Counted from the first letter of the stretch, positions 1-7,893 are shown. The stretch: DNA of 29,034 bases from Paludibacteraceae bacterium (GCA_017560605.1 JAFZEQ010000030.1:1-29034), one strand, 5' to 3'. The notes: generated by a model not told the origin, from the sequence alone. Program-made: numbers and translations.

Positions 1-729
1 AATATCCACGGGTTTGTCAAGTAGTTGCTTGCACTCGCGAGCGGTGATCTCGCTAACCGTAGTGAAGCAGTCTGCTTGGTGGGCAGCTGTCTTCTCGACA
101 GAGTGCTTGCTGACCATATTGAGTTCCCCAGCCATTTGGTCACCATTATAGCCTTCGAAATAGTCATAGAGAGGCTTGTAGTTACCTGCAATAGAGCGAC
201 CGATACCCGTTGCGTGGGTAGTGAAGAGTGTACCAATCTTAGGACAATGCTCTTTAAGATAAAGTATAGTGAAAGCCGTTTGCCACTCGTTGCAGTGCAT
301 CACAGTAGAAGGTTGTCCGAGATGGTTGTAGAGGCTCTCTGCCAGTTGACCTACTGCGTGGGCAAACATATTGCTCTCGTCGTAGTCGCCATAGGCTGCG
401 TGACTTTGTACGCCATATTTCTCCCAAGCGTGGCCGTAGATCTCGTTCTTGTGTGCCCATACCTCGTCCCACTTAAGGAGTACGGCAATAGGTTTACCTG
501 GTACTTGCCAACGACCTACACGGACGCCTTGTGGACGCCAGCCTTTGAGCAGGGTTTTGCTCTCCTTGAAAGTGAGATTGGAATGTTCGCCGAAATCGGG
601 ACCGAAGAAAATGACTTTGTCTTTATGTTCTTTTTGCATAGAAGCGGCACGGGTGGAGAGTACGGCGTAGATGCCGCCTACACGGTTGCACACTTCCCAA
701 CTGGTTTCGAAGATATATTCTGGTTGCAT
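1..729 (-). CDS. Glycogen synthase, GT3 (eukaryotic-type) family, 3' end outside window
   Basis: The reverse strand is open from an ATG at 729 to the window edge (243 codons, no stop). The protein starts MQPEYIFETSWEVCNRVGGI, the N-terminal signature of GT3 glycogen synthases (family of yeast and animal GYS, also found in Bacteroidota), with the GGIY nucleotide-sugar loop at residues 18-21. Further conserved blocks are WDEVWAHKNEIYGHAWE, MHCNEWQTAF and FTTHATGIGRSIAGN. The enzyme transfers glucose from UDP- or ADP-glucose to glycogen in the cytoplasm. The GT3 family is usually about 550-700 residues, so well over half is missing here through the window cut. It lies 19 bp downstream of the PKD lipoprotein gene and is probably cotranscribed with it. 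A 238-codon plus-strand ORF opposite it is a shadow. Confidence 0.9.
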   Translation of the reverse strand, partial: MQPEYIFETSWEVCNRVGGIYAVLSTRAASMQKEHKDKVIFFGPDFGEHSNLTFKESKTLLKGWRPQGVRVGRWQVPGKPIAVLLKWDEVWAHKNEIYGHAWEKYGVQSHAAYGDYDESNMFAHAVGQLAESLYNHLGQPSTVMHCNEWQTAFTILYLKEHCPKIGTLFTTHATGIGRSIAGNYKPLYDYFEGYNGDQMAGELNMVSKHSVEKTAAHQADCFTTVSEITARECKQLLDKPVDI

Positions 730-748
730 GTTTGTGTATAAGTCTTGC

Positions 749-1801
749 TTATCGTAGATTATTATCTACAGCGATGAGTGTGATATTGTCTAATTGGTTA
801 TAATATACAGCTGTACTAGTGAATTGGTTGTTTTTACTTTTAACGAGTGGCATACTTTTGAGTCCACTAGCAGTAGCCCAATAGAGGCGATTTCTATTGG
901 TATCAGCGTACAATGCGCCTGTTGCTGCGGAATCAATGAGTACAAGGTTACTACCATCGAAATTAGCTACCCATAATCCTTCTGTGGTATGGATGTACCA
1001 TTTTTGTGCCATGGCATCGAGTTGCATATGTTGGATAGTCATACCTGCAAAACCTGTAATGTCTTCGTCTAATTGGCTAGCAGTGAAGAGCTTGCCGTTG
1101 AAGTTGACTTGAGTGTCGCTTGTTGCCGCGAGTAGTGCATTATCTTCTGCTAGACCTGGTTTAACATCTTCAATACGGTCTTTGAATATTCGTTGACGAA
1201 ATATGGTACCATTGTTTTGCTTCATTACGATAGCAGGAGCTTGTGTTAAATGAACAGCAAAGGTTTTGGTGATATTATGTTCTACACCATTGAATGTTAA
1301 GTGTAGCTGAACGGTTTCTTCAGCTGCTGGTGACTTGAAATACACCGAAAGTTCTTCTCCTGTAGTAGTGGAAGATAGTACTTCGCAGTTATCAGAAACT
1401 TGCCATTCGTATGTTAAACTATGATTGAATGGGTTGTATACATTAGCAGTAAACTGAACTTCTTGATAGTGCAAGACACTGTCGGTAGAGCATACAAAAG
1501 TAGGGACAGTATCGTAGACAGTAATCTCTCTAGCACAGGTGTTATATCTTGAACTATCCACCATCAGAGTAACGATGTAGGTTCCAGGTTTTTTGTAGAT
1601 ATGTTTAGGGTTTTTGGCTAAACTAGTAGTGTTGTCTCCAAAATTCCATGCCCATTCTTCACCTGCTGTGCTTAAATTGGAAAATGTGACGACTTGACCA
1701 GCACAAGGAGTGGTAGGAGAGTAACTGAAATCTACCTCTATTCGTTTACAACTAACGCATAGTGCCAGTAGTGTGATAATGAATAATATACTTCTATTCA
1801 T
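749..1801 (-). CDS. PKD-domain lipoprotein with YWTD-like repeats, possibly 3'-truncated
   Basis: A 350-residue protein with a lipoprotein signal (hydrophobic residues 4-16, then VSC with the probable lipidated Cys at 18), so it is expected to be membrane-anchored and face the periplasm or surface. Residues about 23-95 form a PKD domain (WAWNFGDNTTS and HIYKKPGTYIVTL are typical). Residues about 230-350 carry repeats resembling YWTD/LDL-receptor class B propeller blades (GLWVANFDGSNLVLID, NRNRLYWATASGL). The protein stops at IAVDNNLR, which looks like the start of another blade, so the 3' end may have been lost. It lies between miaA (23 bp) and glycogen synthase (19 bp). Ligand and function are unknown. 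Confidence 0.8.
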   Translation of the reverse strand: MNRSILFIITLLALCVSCKRIEVDFSYSPTTPCAGQVVTFSNLSTAGEEWAWNFGDNTTSLAKNPKHIYKKPGTYIVTLMVDSSRYNTCAREITVYDTVPTFVCSTDSVLHYQEVQFTANVYNPFNHSLTYEWQVSDNCEVLSSTTTGEELSVYFKSPAAEETVQLHLTFNGVEHNITKTFAVHLTQAPAIVMKQNNGTIFRQRIFKDRIEDVKPGLAEDNALLAATSDTQVNFNGKLFTASQLDEDITGFAGMTIQHMQLDAMAQKWYIHTTEGLWVANFDGSNLVLIDSAATGALYADTNRNRLYWATASGLKSMPLVKSKNNQFTSTAVYYNQLDNITLIAVDNNLR

Positions 1802-1824
1802 AATTTTCTATATTTTGTTGACTT

Positions 1825-2739
1825 TTATGCTTTTATAATGGATGGTGACATGTCTTCTGCAGTTCTTCGCCACCATGTTATTTGTCGTTTGGCGTAATGT
1901 CTGCTATTTTGTTGAATCATTTCAATAGCTCGCTCAAGGGTCCACTCACCTTGAAAATATTTCAATAATTCTTTGTAACCGACCGTATTTACGCTATTGG
2001 GAATAGTTTCGTGGTGTTGTACTACCCCTTCTGAATTGAGTATTCCTAATTTTTCGAATGCTTTTCTAGCTTCTTGTATTAATCCGGCTTCAATCATTTT
2101 ATGGACACGCAGATTAATACGCTCATATAATTCCTCTCGTGGACGCTCTATCATGATGTACTTAATGTCAAAATGATTGTTCTTGTTCGTTTTGTGTCCA
2201 CCAAGTCTGAATTGTGAGTATGGTTTTTCACTAGCTAATGTTACCTCTACGCAGTGCATTAAGCGTTGTGGGTTCTGTTGGTCTACTTGTTTCCAATATT
2301 CAGGATCTAGGCGTTGAACTTCTTGTTGCAACCATTCTAGACCATTAAGTTTGTATGATTCGCGAACTTGTGTTCGTATTTGCTCTGGAACCTCGGGAAT
2401 GTCATCTAAACCTTTGCACACAGCGTCGATATACATCATACTACCTCCCACCATAATGACATGTTCATGTTGGGTGAAGAGTTCTTGTAGTAGCGCATTG
2501 CAATCTCGTGCATATTGGCCGGCATTGTAGTCCTCGTGTAGGTCTTTGATACCTATGAAGTAGTGCTTGACACGCTGTTGCTCTTCTAAGCTAGGTGCTG
2601 CCGTACCTATAGGTAGGTCACGATAAATTTGTCTCGAATCTGCGCTAACAATGGGACATCCCCATTGTTCGGCTAATTGCAGACTCAAGTCTGTCTTACC
2701 AACTCCTGTAGGACCTAATATGACAGTGAGCTTTGGCAT
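1825..2739 (-). CDS. miaA: tRNA dimethylallyltransferase MiaA
   Basis: A 304-residue cytoplasmic enzyme that transfers a dimethylallyl group to N6 of A37 in tRNAs reading UNN codons. The P-loop GPTGVGKT is at residues 9-16, followed by the family motif VSADSRQIYRDLPIGTA and, later, GGSMMYIDAVCKGLDDIP. The C-terminal RHYAKRQITWWRR is the conserved tRNA-binding end. Length is normal. The ATG overlaps the stop of the upstream gene in a TAATG, indicating translational coupling in the same operon. Confidence 0.96.
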   Translation of the reverse strand: MPKLTVILGPTGVGKTDLSLQLAEQWGCPIVSADSRQIYRDLPIGTAAPSLEEQQRVKHYFIGIKDLHEDYNAGQYARDCNALLQELFTQHEHVIMVGGSMMYIDAVCKGLDDIPEVPEQIRTQVRESYKLNGLEWLQQEVQRLDPEYWKQVDQQNPQRLMHCVEVTLASEKPYSQFRLGGHKTNKNNHFDIKYIMIERPREELYERINLRVHKMIEAGLIQEARKAFEKLGILNSEGVVQHHETIPNSVNTVGYKELLKYFQGEWTLERAIEMIQQNSRHYAKRQITWWRRTAEDMSPSIIKA

Positions 2740-3284
2740 TAGAACATTGATCCGTCATCCCAACTTAGATCCTGAAAACCATCAGCATCTAAGTCATTAA
2801 TGTCTAATTCGGTATCTCCAAAGATGTCATCGTCATTCCAACTAGCGTCTTTTGAACGAGCAGCTTCTGCAGCTTCTTCTGTTTGCAATTGTACAGGAGA
2901 CTCTCCACGGTTCTCAACACAAACTACACCATCCATAATGCCTGGTAGGATTTCGGTCAAGTTACCAAAGAAATAACGCTCATACATAGGGTCGTATACA
3001 TATATCAAGCGTTGGCCTCTTTCCTCCATTAGCTCACTCAAACGAGTAGATTCCATAATCATATTATCATACTCAAAACTGCTTCCCATTTCAAGGAGAG
3101 TAACCTCTTGTTCTTTTTCCCAACGCTCGTTGCACATGAAGAAGGAAGTCATTTGGTCATCGGGGAATCCTACACTGTTTAGTATGGCAGTGTGTAATTC
3201 TAAAAATGTTGCATCACTATCGGCTTCAAATACACGGCGAAAGCCATCTACTTCATCGCATGAAAATGTAATCTTGTATATCAT
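2739..3284 (-). CDS. PRiA4-ORF3-like (PF07929-type) acidic protein, unknown function
   Basis: A 181-residue cytoplasmic protein with no signal peptide. Residues 1-115 resemble the plasmid pRiA4b ORF-3-like fold seen in many Bacteroidota proteins (start MIYKITFSCDEVDGFRRVFE, then LHTAILNSVGFPDDQMTSF and LIYVYDPMYERYFFGN). Residues about 140-181 are a very acidic, low-complexity tail rich in Asp. It is the first gene of a probable operon with miaA and its stop overlaps the miaA start by one base. A matching promoter lies about 70 bp upstream (3355-3385). The family name rests on sequence feel rather than catalytic motifs, and the role is not known. Confidence 0.7.
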   Translation of the reverse strand: MIYKITFSCDEVDGFRRVFEADSDATFLELHTAILNSVGFPDDQMTSFFMCNERWEKEQEVTLLEMGSSFEYDNMIMESTRLSELMEERGQRLIYVYDPMYERYFFGNLTEILPGIMDGVVCVENRGESPVQLQTEEAAEAARSKDASWNDDDIFGDTELDINDLDADGFQDLSWDDGSMF

Positions 3285-3354
3285 AATTGTAGTTTGATAG
3301 TTTACGAAAAAAAGAAGTTAGTTTAATCCTAGCGGATTATACACAAAATCGCTG

Positions 3355-3385
3355 CAAAAGTACAACTTTTTTCTCAAATATGCAA
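3355..3385 (-). promoter_or_regulatory. Bacteroidota-type promoter for the PRiA4-like/miaA operon
   Basis: On the minus strand a -33 TTG (3385-3383) is followed by 20 bp and the -7 box TACTTTTG (3362-3355), an exact match to the Bacteroides primary-sigma consensus TTG-N19/20-TAnnTTTG. It predicts a 5' leader of about 65 nt before the ATG at 3284. Confidence 0.75.
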
Positions 3386-3432
3386 CTAATCAGTGCATTA
3401 TTTTTAAAATAATGAAGATTGAAATAGAAAGG

Positions 3433-3464
3433 TTTGCGTAATCCGATTCTTTTTACTACTTTTG
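3433..3464 (+). promoter_or_regulatory. Bacteroidota-type promoter for the nucleosidase-like gene
   Basis: TTTG at 3433-3436, 20 bp, then TACTTTTG at 3457-3464, matching the phylum consensus. Transcription should start near 3470, about 20 nt before the ATG at 3490. It is divergent from, and separate from, the promoter at 3355-3385. Confidence 0.75.
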
Positions 3465-3489
3465 CAAAATAATTTAGAAAAAATCAGGT

Positions 3490-4029
3490 ATGAATAATCG
3501 TTTTATTGTTATCGCTGAGGCTGGCGATTTTATAGGTGAACAAAAGCTGATTTCTCAACATTTGAATGGAGAAATGGTAGGCGATAAATGGTATATGTCA
3601 GATGGTACTATATGGGAAATTTTGGTGACAGGTGTAGGGGCAATTAATGTGATGCATGTGCTGCGTGATGTTCCTCGTAACTCGCAGATTATCAATATTG
3701 GGTATGCAGGAAGTGCTAATTATGAAATAGGTTCGGTGGTGAGTGTGACTGAGGCTAGATTGAACCATCCATGTGTGACATATCCAGAGCCAAAACTCTT
3801 GTTGAACATAGTGAATGATGACTACTTAAAAGTACCTTCTACTTGCCTGAAGTCTGTATGCTACAGTAATACTGATTTTGTGTTGCAATCTGACTATAAG
3901 GATTGTGTTTTTGATATGGAGTTGGCATATATTGCAGCAATGGGCTTTGAAAATTTGGTTTCGCTAAAGATCGTGAGCGATAATTTGAGTTTGCATGATT
4001 ATCGCGAAGTAGCAGCAGCTGTTGAATAG
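3490..4029 (+). CDS. Nucleoside phosphorylase / MTA-SAH nucleosidase-like protein, short form
   Basis: A 179-residue cytoplasmic protein of the purine nucleoside phosphorylase / 5'-methylthioadenosine-S-adenosylhomocysteine nucleosidase superfamily. It shows the glycine-rich VTGVGAINV (46-54), INIGYAGSANYEIGSVV (68-84), the substrate-binding FDMELA (141-146, the DME signature) and the SD pair at 163-164 where the family has its catalytic Asp. It is about 50 residues shorter than classical MTA/SAH nucleosidases (about 230), with both ends reduced. It may hydrolyse MTA/SAH-type nucleosides, but the substrate cannot be read from the sequence. It stands alone behind its own promoter. Confidence 0.7.
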   Translation: MNNRFIVIAEAGDFIGEQKLISQHLNGEMVGDKWYMSDGTIWEILVTGVGAINVMHVLRDVPRNSQIINIGYAGSANYEIGSVVSVTEARLNHPCVTYPEPKLLLNIVNDDYLKVPSTCLKSVCYSNTDFVLQSDYKDCVFDMELAYIAAMGFENLVSLKIVSDNLSLHDYREVAAAVE

Positions 4030-4109
4030 GATTGCTGTGTATTTTGGGGTGTGACGCAGTGGTATAAGCGTCTAAAAGCCGTTCAAAAATTAATTTTTAC
4101 TGATTTTTC

Positions 4110-4140
4110 TTGCATATGTGCATTTTTTGTTGTACCTTTG
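4110..4140 (+). promoter_or_regulatory. Bacteroidota-type promoter for secDF
   Basis: TTG at 4110-4112, 20 bp, then TACCTTTG at 4133-4140. It predicts a start near 4146 and a leader of about 95 nt before the secDF ATG at 4241, much longer than most leaders in this window. Confidence 0.75.
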
Positions 4141-4169
4141 CACGCTATTTTCGTGTATTGTACCTTATT

Positions 4170-4229
4170 ATGCACACGCGCAAGCACGAGAATTGTGACA
4201 GAAAACTAATATTAACAAAAAATAATTAA
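4170..4229 (+). other. Possible 19-codon upstream ORF in the secDF leader
   Basis: An ATG at 4170 opens a 19-residue ORF (MHTRKHENCDRKLILTKNN) ending in TAA at 4227-4229, 11 bp before the secDF start. It lies wholly in the predicted leader. There is no Shine-Dalgarno sequence (normal for the phylum) and no signal sequence, so it does not resemble a known secretion-monitoring arrest peptide. It may be chance. Confidence 0.2.
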
Positions 4230-4240
4230 ACAAAAACATT

Positions 4241-7200
4241 ATGCAAAACAAAGGACTAGTTATCACATTGGCAGTCTGCTTAGCTTTGGTGAGCTCGTTC
4301 TACTTGTCATTCTCATTTGTGACAAAGTATCACGACAACAAGGCGGTAGAATATGGTCAAGGTGATCTTGCGAAACAGCAGCGTTATTTGGACTCTATCG
4401 CAAGCGAAAAAGTGTGGTTCGGCTACACATTGAAGGAGTGCCGTGAAAAGGAAATCAACCTTGGTCTTGACCTTAAGGGTGGTATGAACGTGACAATGGA
4501 AGTGTCTGTAAAAGAGATTCTTCATGTGTTGAGCGGTCATAGCAACGCAGAGATCTACACTCAAGCTATAGCTAAGGCTGATGAGAAGCAAAAGAATTCA
4601 GGTGAGGACTATTTGACATTGTTCTTTGAGTCGTTTGAAGAAATCGATAAAAACGCTAAGCTTGCGTCAATCTTCTCTACTGCAGAGCTCAAAGGTAAAG
4701 TTGCACTTGATGCTTCAAACGAAGATGTGAAGAAGGTTGTAACAGAGGAGGTTGATGGCGCTATCAATAACTCATTCAATGTGCTTCGTACTCGTATTGA
4801 CCGCTTTGGTGTAGTTCAACCTAATATTCAAAAATTGGCTCAAACCGGTCGTATCCTTATTGAGTTGCCAGGTATCAAAGAGCCAGAGCGTGTTCGTAAA
4901 CTCCTCCAAGGTTCTGCTAACCTAGAGTTCTGGGAGACTTTTGAAGTTTCTGAATTGATGCCACAATTGGCGCAAATCAACTCTGAATTGGCTAAGGCTA
5001 CAGCTAGTACTGAGGCTGTAAAAGATACAGTAGCAGAGAAGGCTACAGAGGCAAAAAATGAGATCGATTCATTGTTGGCAGATGTAGAGGTTGATAGCCT
5101 TGCAAAAGCTCAAGAGGATCAAGCTGCAGCTGTTGAGGAATATAAGAAAAATAACCCCTTGTTCTATGCTCTTAACTTGACAGGTCAAGTAACACAAGGT
5201 CCTGTAGTTGGTACTGTACACTATACTGATACAGCAAAAGTGATGGAAATGCTTACATCACAATCTGCAAAAACAGTATTGCCTCGTGAATTGAAGTTGG
5301 TGTGGACAGTTAAGGCTATTGATGAGGCTGAGTCACTATATCAACTTGTCGCATTGAAATCTATCAATGGTCGTCCTTCTCTAGAGGGTGAGGTGATTAC
5401 AGATGCTCGTGCTGACTTTGGTCAAATGTCTGCATATGCAAATGTGTCAATGACAATGAATAATGAGGGTGCTCGCCAATGGCAACGCATCACTCGTGAC
5501 AATATAGGCAAGTCTATTGCAATCGTATTGGATGGATATGCTTATAGCTTCCCAACTGTACAAAACGAGATTGCAGGTGGTAGTTCACAAATTACTGGTA
5601 ACTTTACTGTAGAAGAGGCAAAGGACTTGGCAAATACTCTTAACTCAGGTAAGATGCCTGCACCAGCACACATTATCCAAGAGGATGTTGTGGGTCCATC
5701 ATTGGGTCAAGAGGCCATTAGAGATGGTCTTTGGAGTTTTGCGCTTGGTTTCTTGTTGATCATGTTGTACATGATTTTCTACTATGGTTTGATTCCAGGT
5801 ATGATTGCTAACTTTGCATTGCTCTGCAACGTATTCTTGTTGGTAGGTATCCTTTCTTCATTCTCTGCGGTATTGACATTGCCAGGTATTGCCGGTATTG
5901 TCCTAACTATGGGTATGGCTGTGGATGCTAATGTGCTTATCTACGAGCGTATCCGTGAGGAGATGCGTGCAGGTAAGAACATGCGTAAAGCTATCCAAGA
6001 TGGTTTCGGCAATGCTATTTCTGCAATTGTTGACTCTAACGTAACCTCATTCTTGACTGGTGCTATTTTGGCTATCTTTGGTACAGGCCCAATCAAAGGT
6101 TTTGCGGTTACATATATGATAGGTATCGTTTCTTCTTTCTTGACAGCGGTGTTTGTTTGCCGTCTCTTGCTTGAGTTGTATGCTAAGAAAGAAACTGCTA
6201 AAGAGTTGTCTTTCACAACTCCTATCATGAAAAACTTCTTGCAAAATACCAAAGCAAACTTTATTGGTGCACGTAAGATTACATACATCCTTTCTGGTAT
6301 TTTGGTTGTTGTAGGTATCCTAGGTGTTAATCCACACATTATGGGTAAACTCAATTTGGGTATCGACTTCTCTGGTGGTCGTAACTATATCATTCGTTTT
6401 GCTCAAGATGTGAATACCGAAGAGGTGAACGCAAGTCTTGATAAAACATTTATGGCTGCTAAGGCTGAGATGAATGACGATGAGACTTTTGCGTTGAATG
6501 TTATTACAATCGGTTCTGCTAACCAAGTGCGTGTTTCTACTAACTTCCTTATTGCTGATAATTCAGAGAATGTGGATGAGGCAATTGAAACATTGCTCTA
6601 TGAGGGATGCAAACCATTCTTGGCTGAAGGAACAACATTGGATGAGTTTAAGTCTACCGAGATTAACCCAGAGGTGGGTATTATGCAATCGCAAAAGGTA
6701 GGTCCTGCAGTAGCTGATGATATTACTCAATCTGCAGTATGGTCTGTCTTGGCTGCTATGCTCGTAATCTTCTTGTATATCTTTGTGCGTTTCCGTAACT
6801 TTGCATTCTCAATTGGTGCATTGGTTGGTTTGGCACACGATACACTAATCATCTTGGGTCTCTATGCTATCCTTTGGAAGATTATGCCATTCTCTATGGA
6901 GATTGACCAATCATTTATCGCTGCTATTTTGACCGTTATCGGTTACTCTATCAACGATACTGTGGTAGTATTTGACCGTGTGCGTGAGTACCAAGGTCTA
7001 TATCCAAAACGTGAGCTTAAGCTTAATATCAATAACGCATTGAACGATACTCTAAGCCGTACATTCTCAACATCTATGTCTACATTCGTAGTATTGTTGG
7101 CTATTTTCTGCTTCGGTGGTGAGACTATTCGTGGTTTCGTATTTGCATTGCTTATGGGTGTGATTGTAGGTACTTACTCTACACTATGTGTTGCAACTCC

Positions 7201-7270
7201 ATTGGCATTTGATATCCAAGAGGCTTTGCTTCGTCGCAAAGCTAAAAAAGCAGCTGAGCTTAACAAATAA
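4241..7270 (+). CDS. secDF: Protein translocase subunit SecDF (fused SecD-SecF)
   Basis: A 1009-residue inner-membrane RND-type protein that uses the proton gradient to pull exported proteins out of the SecYEG channel. The SecD half begins with a membrane segment (7-27), then LGLDLKGGM (74-82), ELPGIKEPERV (about 207) and the SecD core near VDANVLIYERIREEM (about 561). The SecF half has LNLGIDFSGGRNY (about 705) and YSINDTVVVFDRVRE (about 902). Twelve membrane segments are expected, six per half. The fusion is normal in Bacteroidota. An Ala/Glu-rich, coiled-coil-like insert lies at about 245-305 in the periplasmic domain. The gene is monocistronic, with its own promoter and terminator. Confidence 0.97.
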   Translation: MQNKGLVITLAVCLALVSSFYLSFSFVTKYHDNKAVEYGQGDLAKQQRYLDSIASEKVWFGYTLKECREKEINLGLDLKGGMNVTMEVSVKEILHVLSGHSNAEIYTQAIAKADEKQKNSGEDYLTLFFESFEEIDKNAKLASIFSTAELKGKVALDASNEDVKKVVTEEVDGAINNSFNVLRTRIDRFGVVQPNIQKLAQTGRILIELPGIKEPERVRKLLQGSANLEFWETFEVSELMPQLAQINSELAKATASTEAVKDTVAEKATEAKNEIDSLLADVEVDSLAKAQEDQAAAVEEYKKNNPLFYALNLTGQVTQGPVVGTVHYTDTAKVMEMLTSQSAKTVLPRELKLVWTVKAIDEAESLYQLVALKSINGRPSLEGEVITDARADFGQMSAYANVSMTMNNEGARQWQRITRDNIGKSIAIVLDGYAYSFPTVQNEIAGGSSQITGNFTVEEAKDLANTLNSGKMPAPAHIIQEDVVGPSLGQEAIRDGLWSFALGFLLIMLYMIFYYGLIPGMIANFALLCNVFLLVGILSSFSAVLTLPGIAGIVLTMGMAVDANVLIYERIREEMRAGKNMRKAIQDGFGNAISAIVDSNVTSFLTGAILAIFGTGPIKGFAVTYMIGIVSSFLTAVFVCRLLLELYAKKETAKELSFTTPIMKNFLQNTKANFIGARKITYILSGILVVVGILGVNPHIMGKLNLGIDFSGGRNYIIRFAQDVNTEEVNASLDKTFMAAKAEMNDDETFALNVITIGSANQVRVSTNFLIADNSENVDEAIETLLYEGCKPFLAEGTTLDEFKSTEINPEVGIMQSQKVGPAVADDITQSAVWSVLAAMLVIFLYIFVRFRNFAFSIGALVGLAHDTLIILGLYAILWKIMPFSMEIDQSFIAAILTVIGYSINDTVVVFDRVREYQGLYPKRELKLNINNALNDTLSRTFSTSMSTFVVLLAIFCFGGETIRGFVFALLMGVIVGTYSTLCVATPLAFDIQEALLRRKAKKAAELNK

Positions 7271-7298
7271 TAGATAGTCTAGTAGATTATTAAAATAA

Positions 7299-7333
7299 CA
7301 AAAACAACAGGTATGGCCTGTTGTTTTTGTTTT
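7299..7333 (+). terminator. Rho-independent terminator of secDF
   Basis: A perfect 13-bp hairpin: arm 7299-7311, loop 7312-7316 (TATGG) and arm 7317-7329, followed by TTTT. It begins 28 bp after the secDF stop. Confidence 0.9.
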
Positions 7334-7371
7334 ATAGACAGTTATTAGATACAAAAAACGCTTATTTTATT

Positions 7372-7751
7372 GCTATTATTAGATTACGTTCAGAATTTTA
7401 TACTAAACAAAACGCTATGATGAAATTCATTATAAGTTTAGTGATGGATTTGATTGTACATATGAAAAATACGCGCATGGTGAGCGCGTATGCGTGTTAA
7501 TAGGTCGTTATACTTTCTGCTTGGGCAATAATCCAACTGATTATTCATATCCTACTTTCCGCAAGTATTTGGATCAAGTTTATAGATACGCAGGCGCTGC
7601 TTCATTAGAAAAGGAGTTGAGTGCAGTTTCTGTAGATGATATTCATATAGTCAAGTCTGCTTTTATTCAACCTTGGTTTAATATAAAGGAGTATGTGAAA
7701 GACGATACGATAAATTTCTTGTTAGATATAAAACAAGTGAAGCGTTTTTGA
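7372..7751 (+). pseudogene. DUF4846-family protein, decayed remnant
   Basis: The remnant matches the family pattern I know for DUF4846, a secreted or lipoprotein family of Bacteroidota of unknown function. Frame 1 (7372-7410) encodes AIIRLRSEFYTKQ, matching the family's CADAVMRLRAEY segment. Frame 3 then continues from 7410 as KRYDEIHYKFSDGF, SYPTFRKYLDQVYRYAGAAS and LEKELSAVSVDD, and jumps directly to DIHIVKS, PWFNIKEYV and QVKRF, the family C-terminus. Lesions seen: the first roughly 100 residues including the start are absent; one A is missing from the run at 7409-7412, since adding it gives TKQKRYDE in one frame; and about 45-60 residues with the GDVFI and PGHAV motifs are deleted near 7632-7643. 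The GTG at 7494 that opens an 85-codon ORF is not a credible start. Confidence 0.8.
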
Positions 7752-7763
7752 AAGGCAGGATTT

Positions 7764-7796
7764 ATAAAAAACACCCAAATATTGGGTGTTTTTTAT
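7764..7796. terminator. Bidirectional terminator between the DUF4846 remnant and tRNA-Arg
   Basis: A near-perfect hairpin: arm 7766-7778 (AAAAAACACCCAA), loop ATA, arm 7782-7794 (TTGGGTGTTTTTT), extendable by two A-T pairs. The A-tract and T-tract make it usable from either side. It most likely ends the minus-strand unit that includes tRNA-Arg, and originally the DUF4846 gene on the plus strand. Confidence 0.85.
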
Positions 7797-7803
7797 GTCC
7801 TTG

Positions 7804-7877
7804 TGACTCCGGTGGGATTCAAACCCACGACCTTCAGAACCGGAATCTGACGCTCTATTCAGCTAAGCTACGGAGCC
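7804..7877 (-). tRNA. tRNA-Arg (anticodon CCG)
   Basis: The reverse strand folds into a full cloverleaf of 74 nt. The acceptor GGCTCCG pairs with CGGAGTC (one G-U), D-stem GCTT pairs with GAGC, and the anticodon stem TCAGA/TCTGA encloses the loop TTCCGGT with anticodon CCG (reads CGG). The T-arm is GTGGG/CCCAC with the TTTGAAT loop. The discriminator base is A and CCA is not encoded. It lies 16 bp downstream of the zinc-peptidase gene in the same direction and may be cotranscribed with it. Confidence 0.95.
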
Positions 7878-7893
7878 TACATTTGTATAAAGG

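Noticed and set aside
25..741. 238-codon plus-strand ORF at the window start
   Set aside because: It is opposite the glycogen synthase reading frame, which has clear GT3 motifs; the plus-strand protein has no recognisable features.
5941..6354. 137-codon minus-strand ORF within secDF
   Set aside because: It is a shadow of the SecDF transmembrane coding region, with no promoter and no family features.
7417..7500. Small ORF from the ATGATG at 7417
   Set aside because: This is the original DUF4846 frame running past the single-base deletion into nonsense; it ends after 27 residues.
7494..7751. 85-residue hypothetical gene from GTG
   Set aside because: Protein-like sequence of the same frame extends upstream of the GTG without a start, and the whole matches a frameshifted, deleted DUF4846 gene.
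7804..7877. tRNA-Arg as an integration site for a mobile element
   Set aside because: No integrase, no direct repeat of the tRNA 3' end and no foreign-looking genes nearby; only a decayed chromosomal gene.
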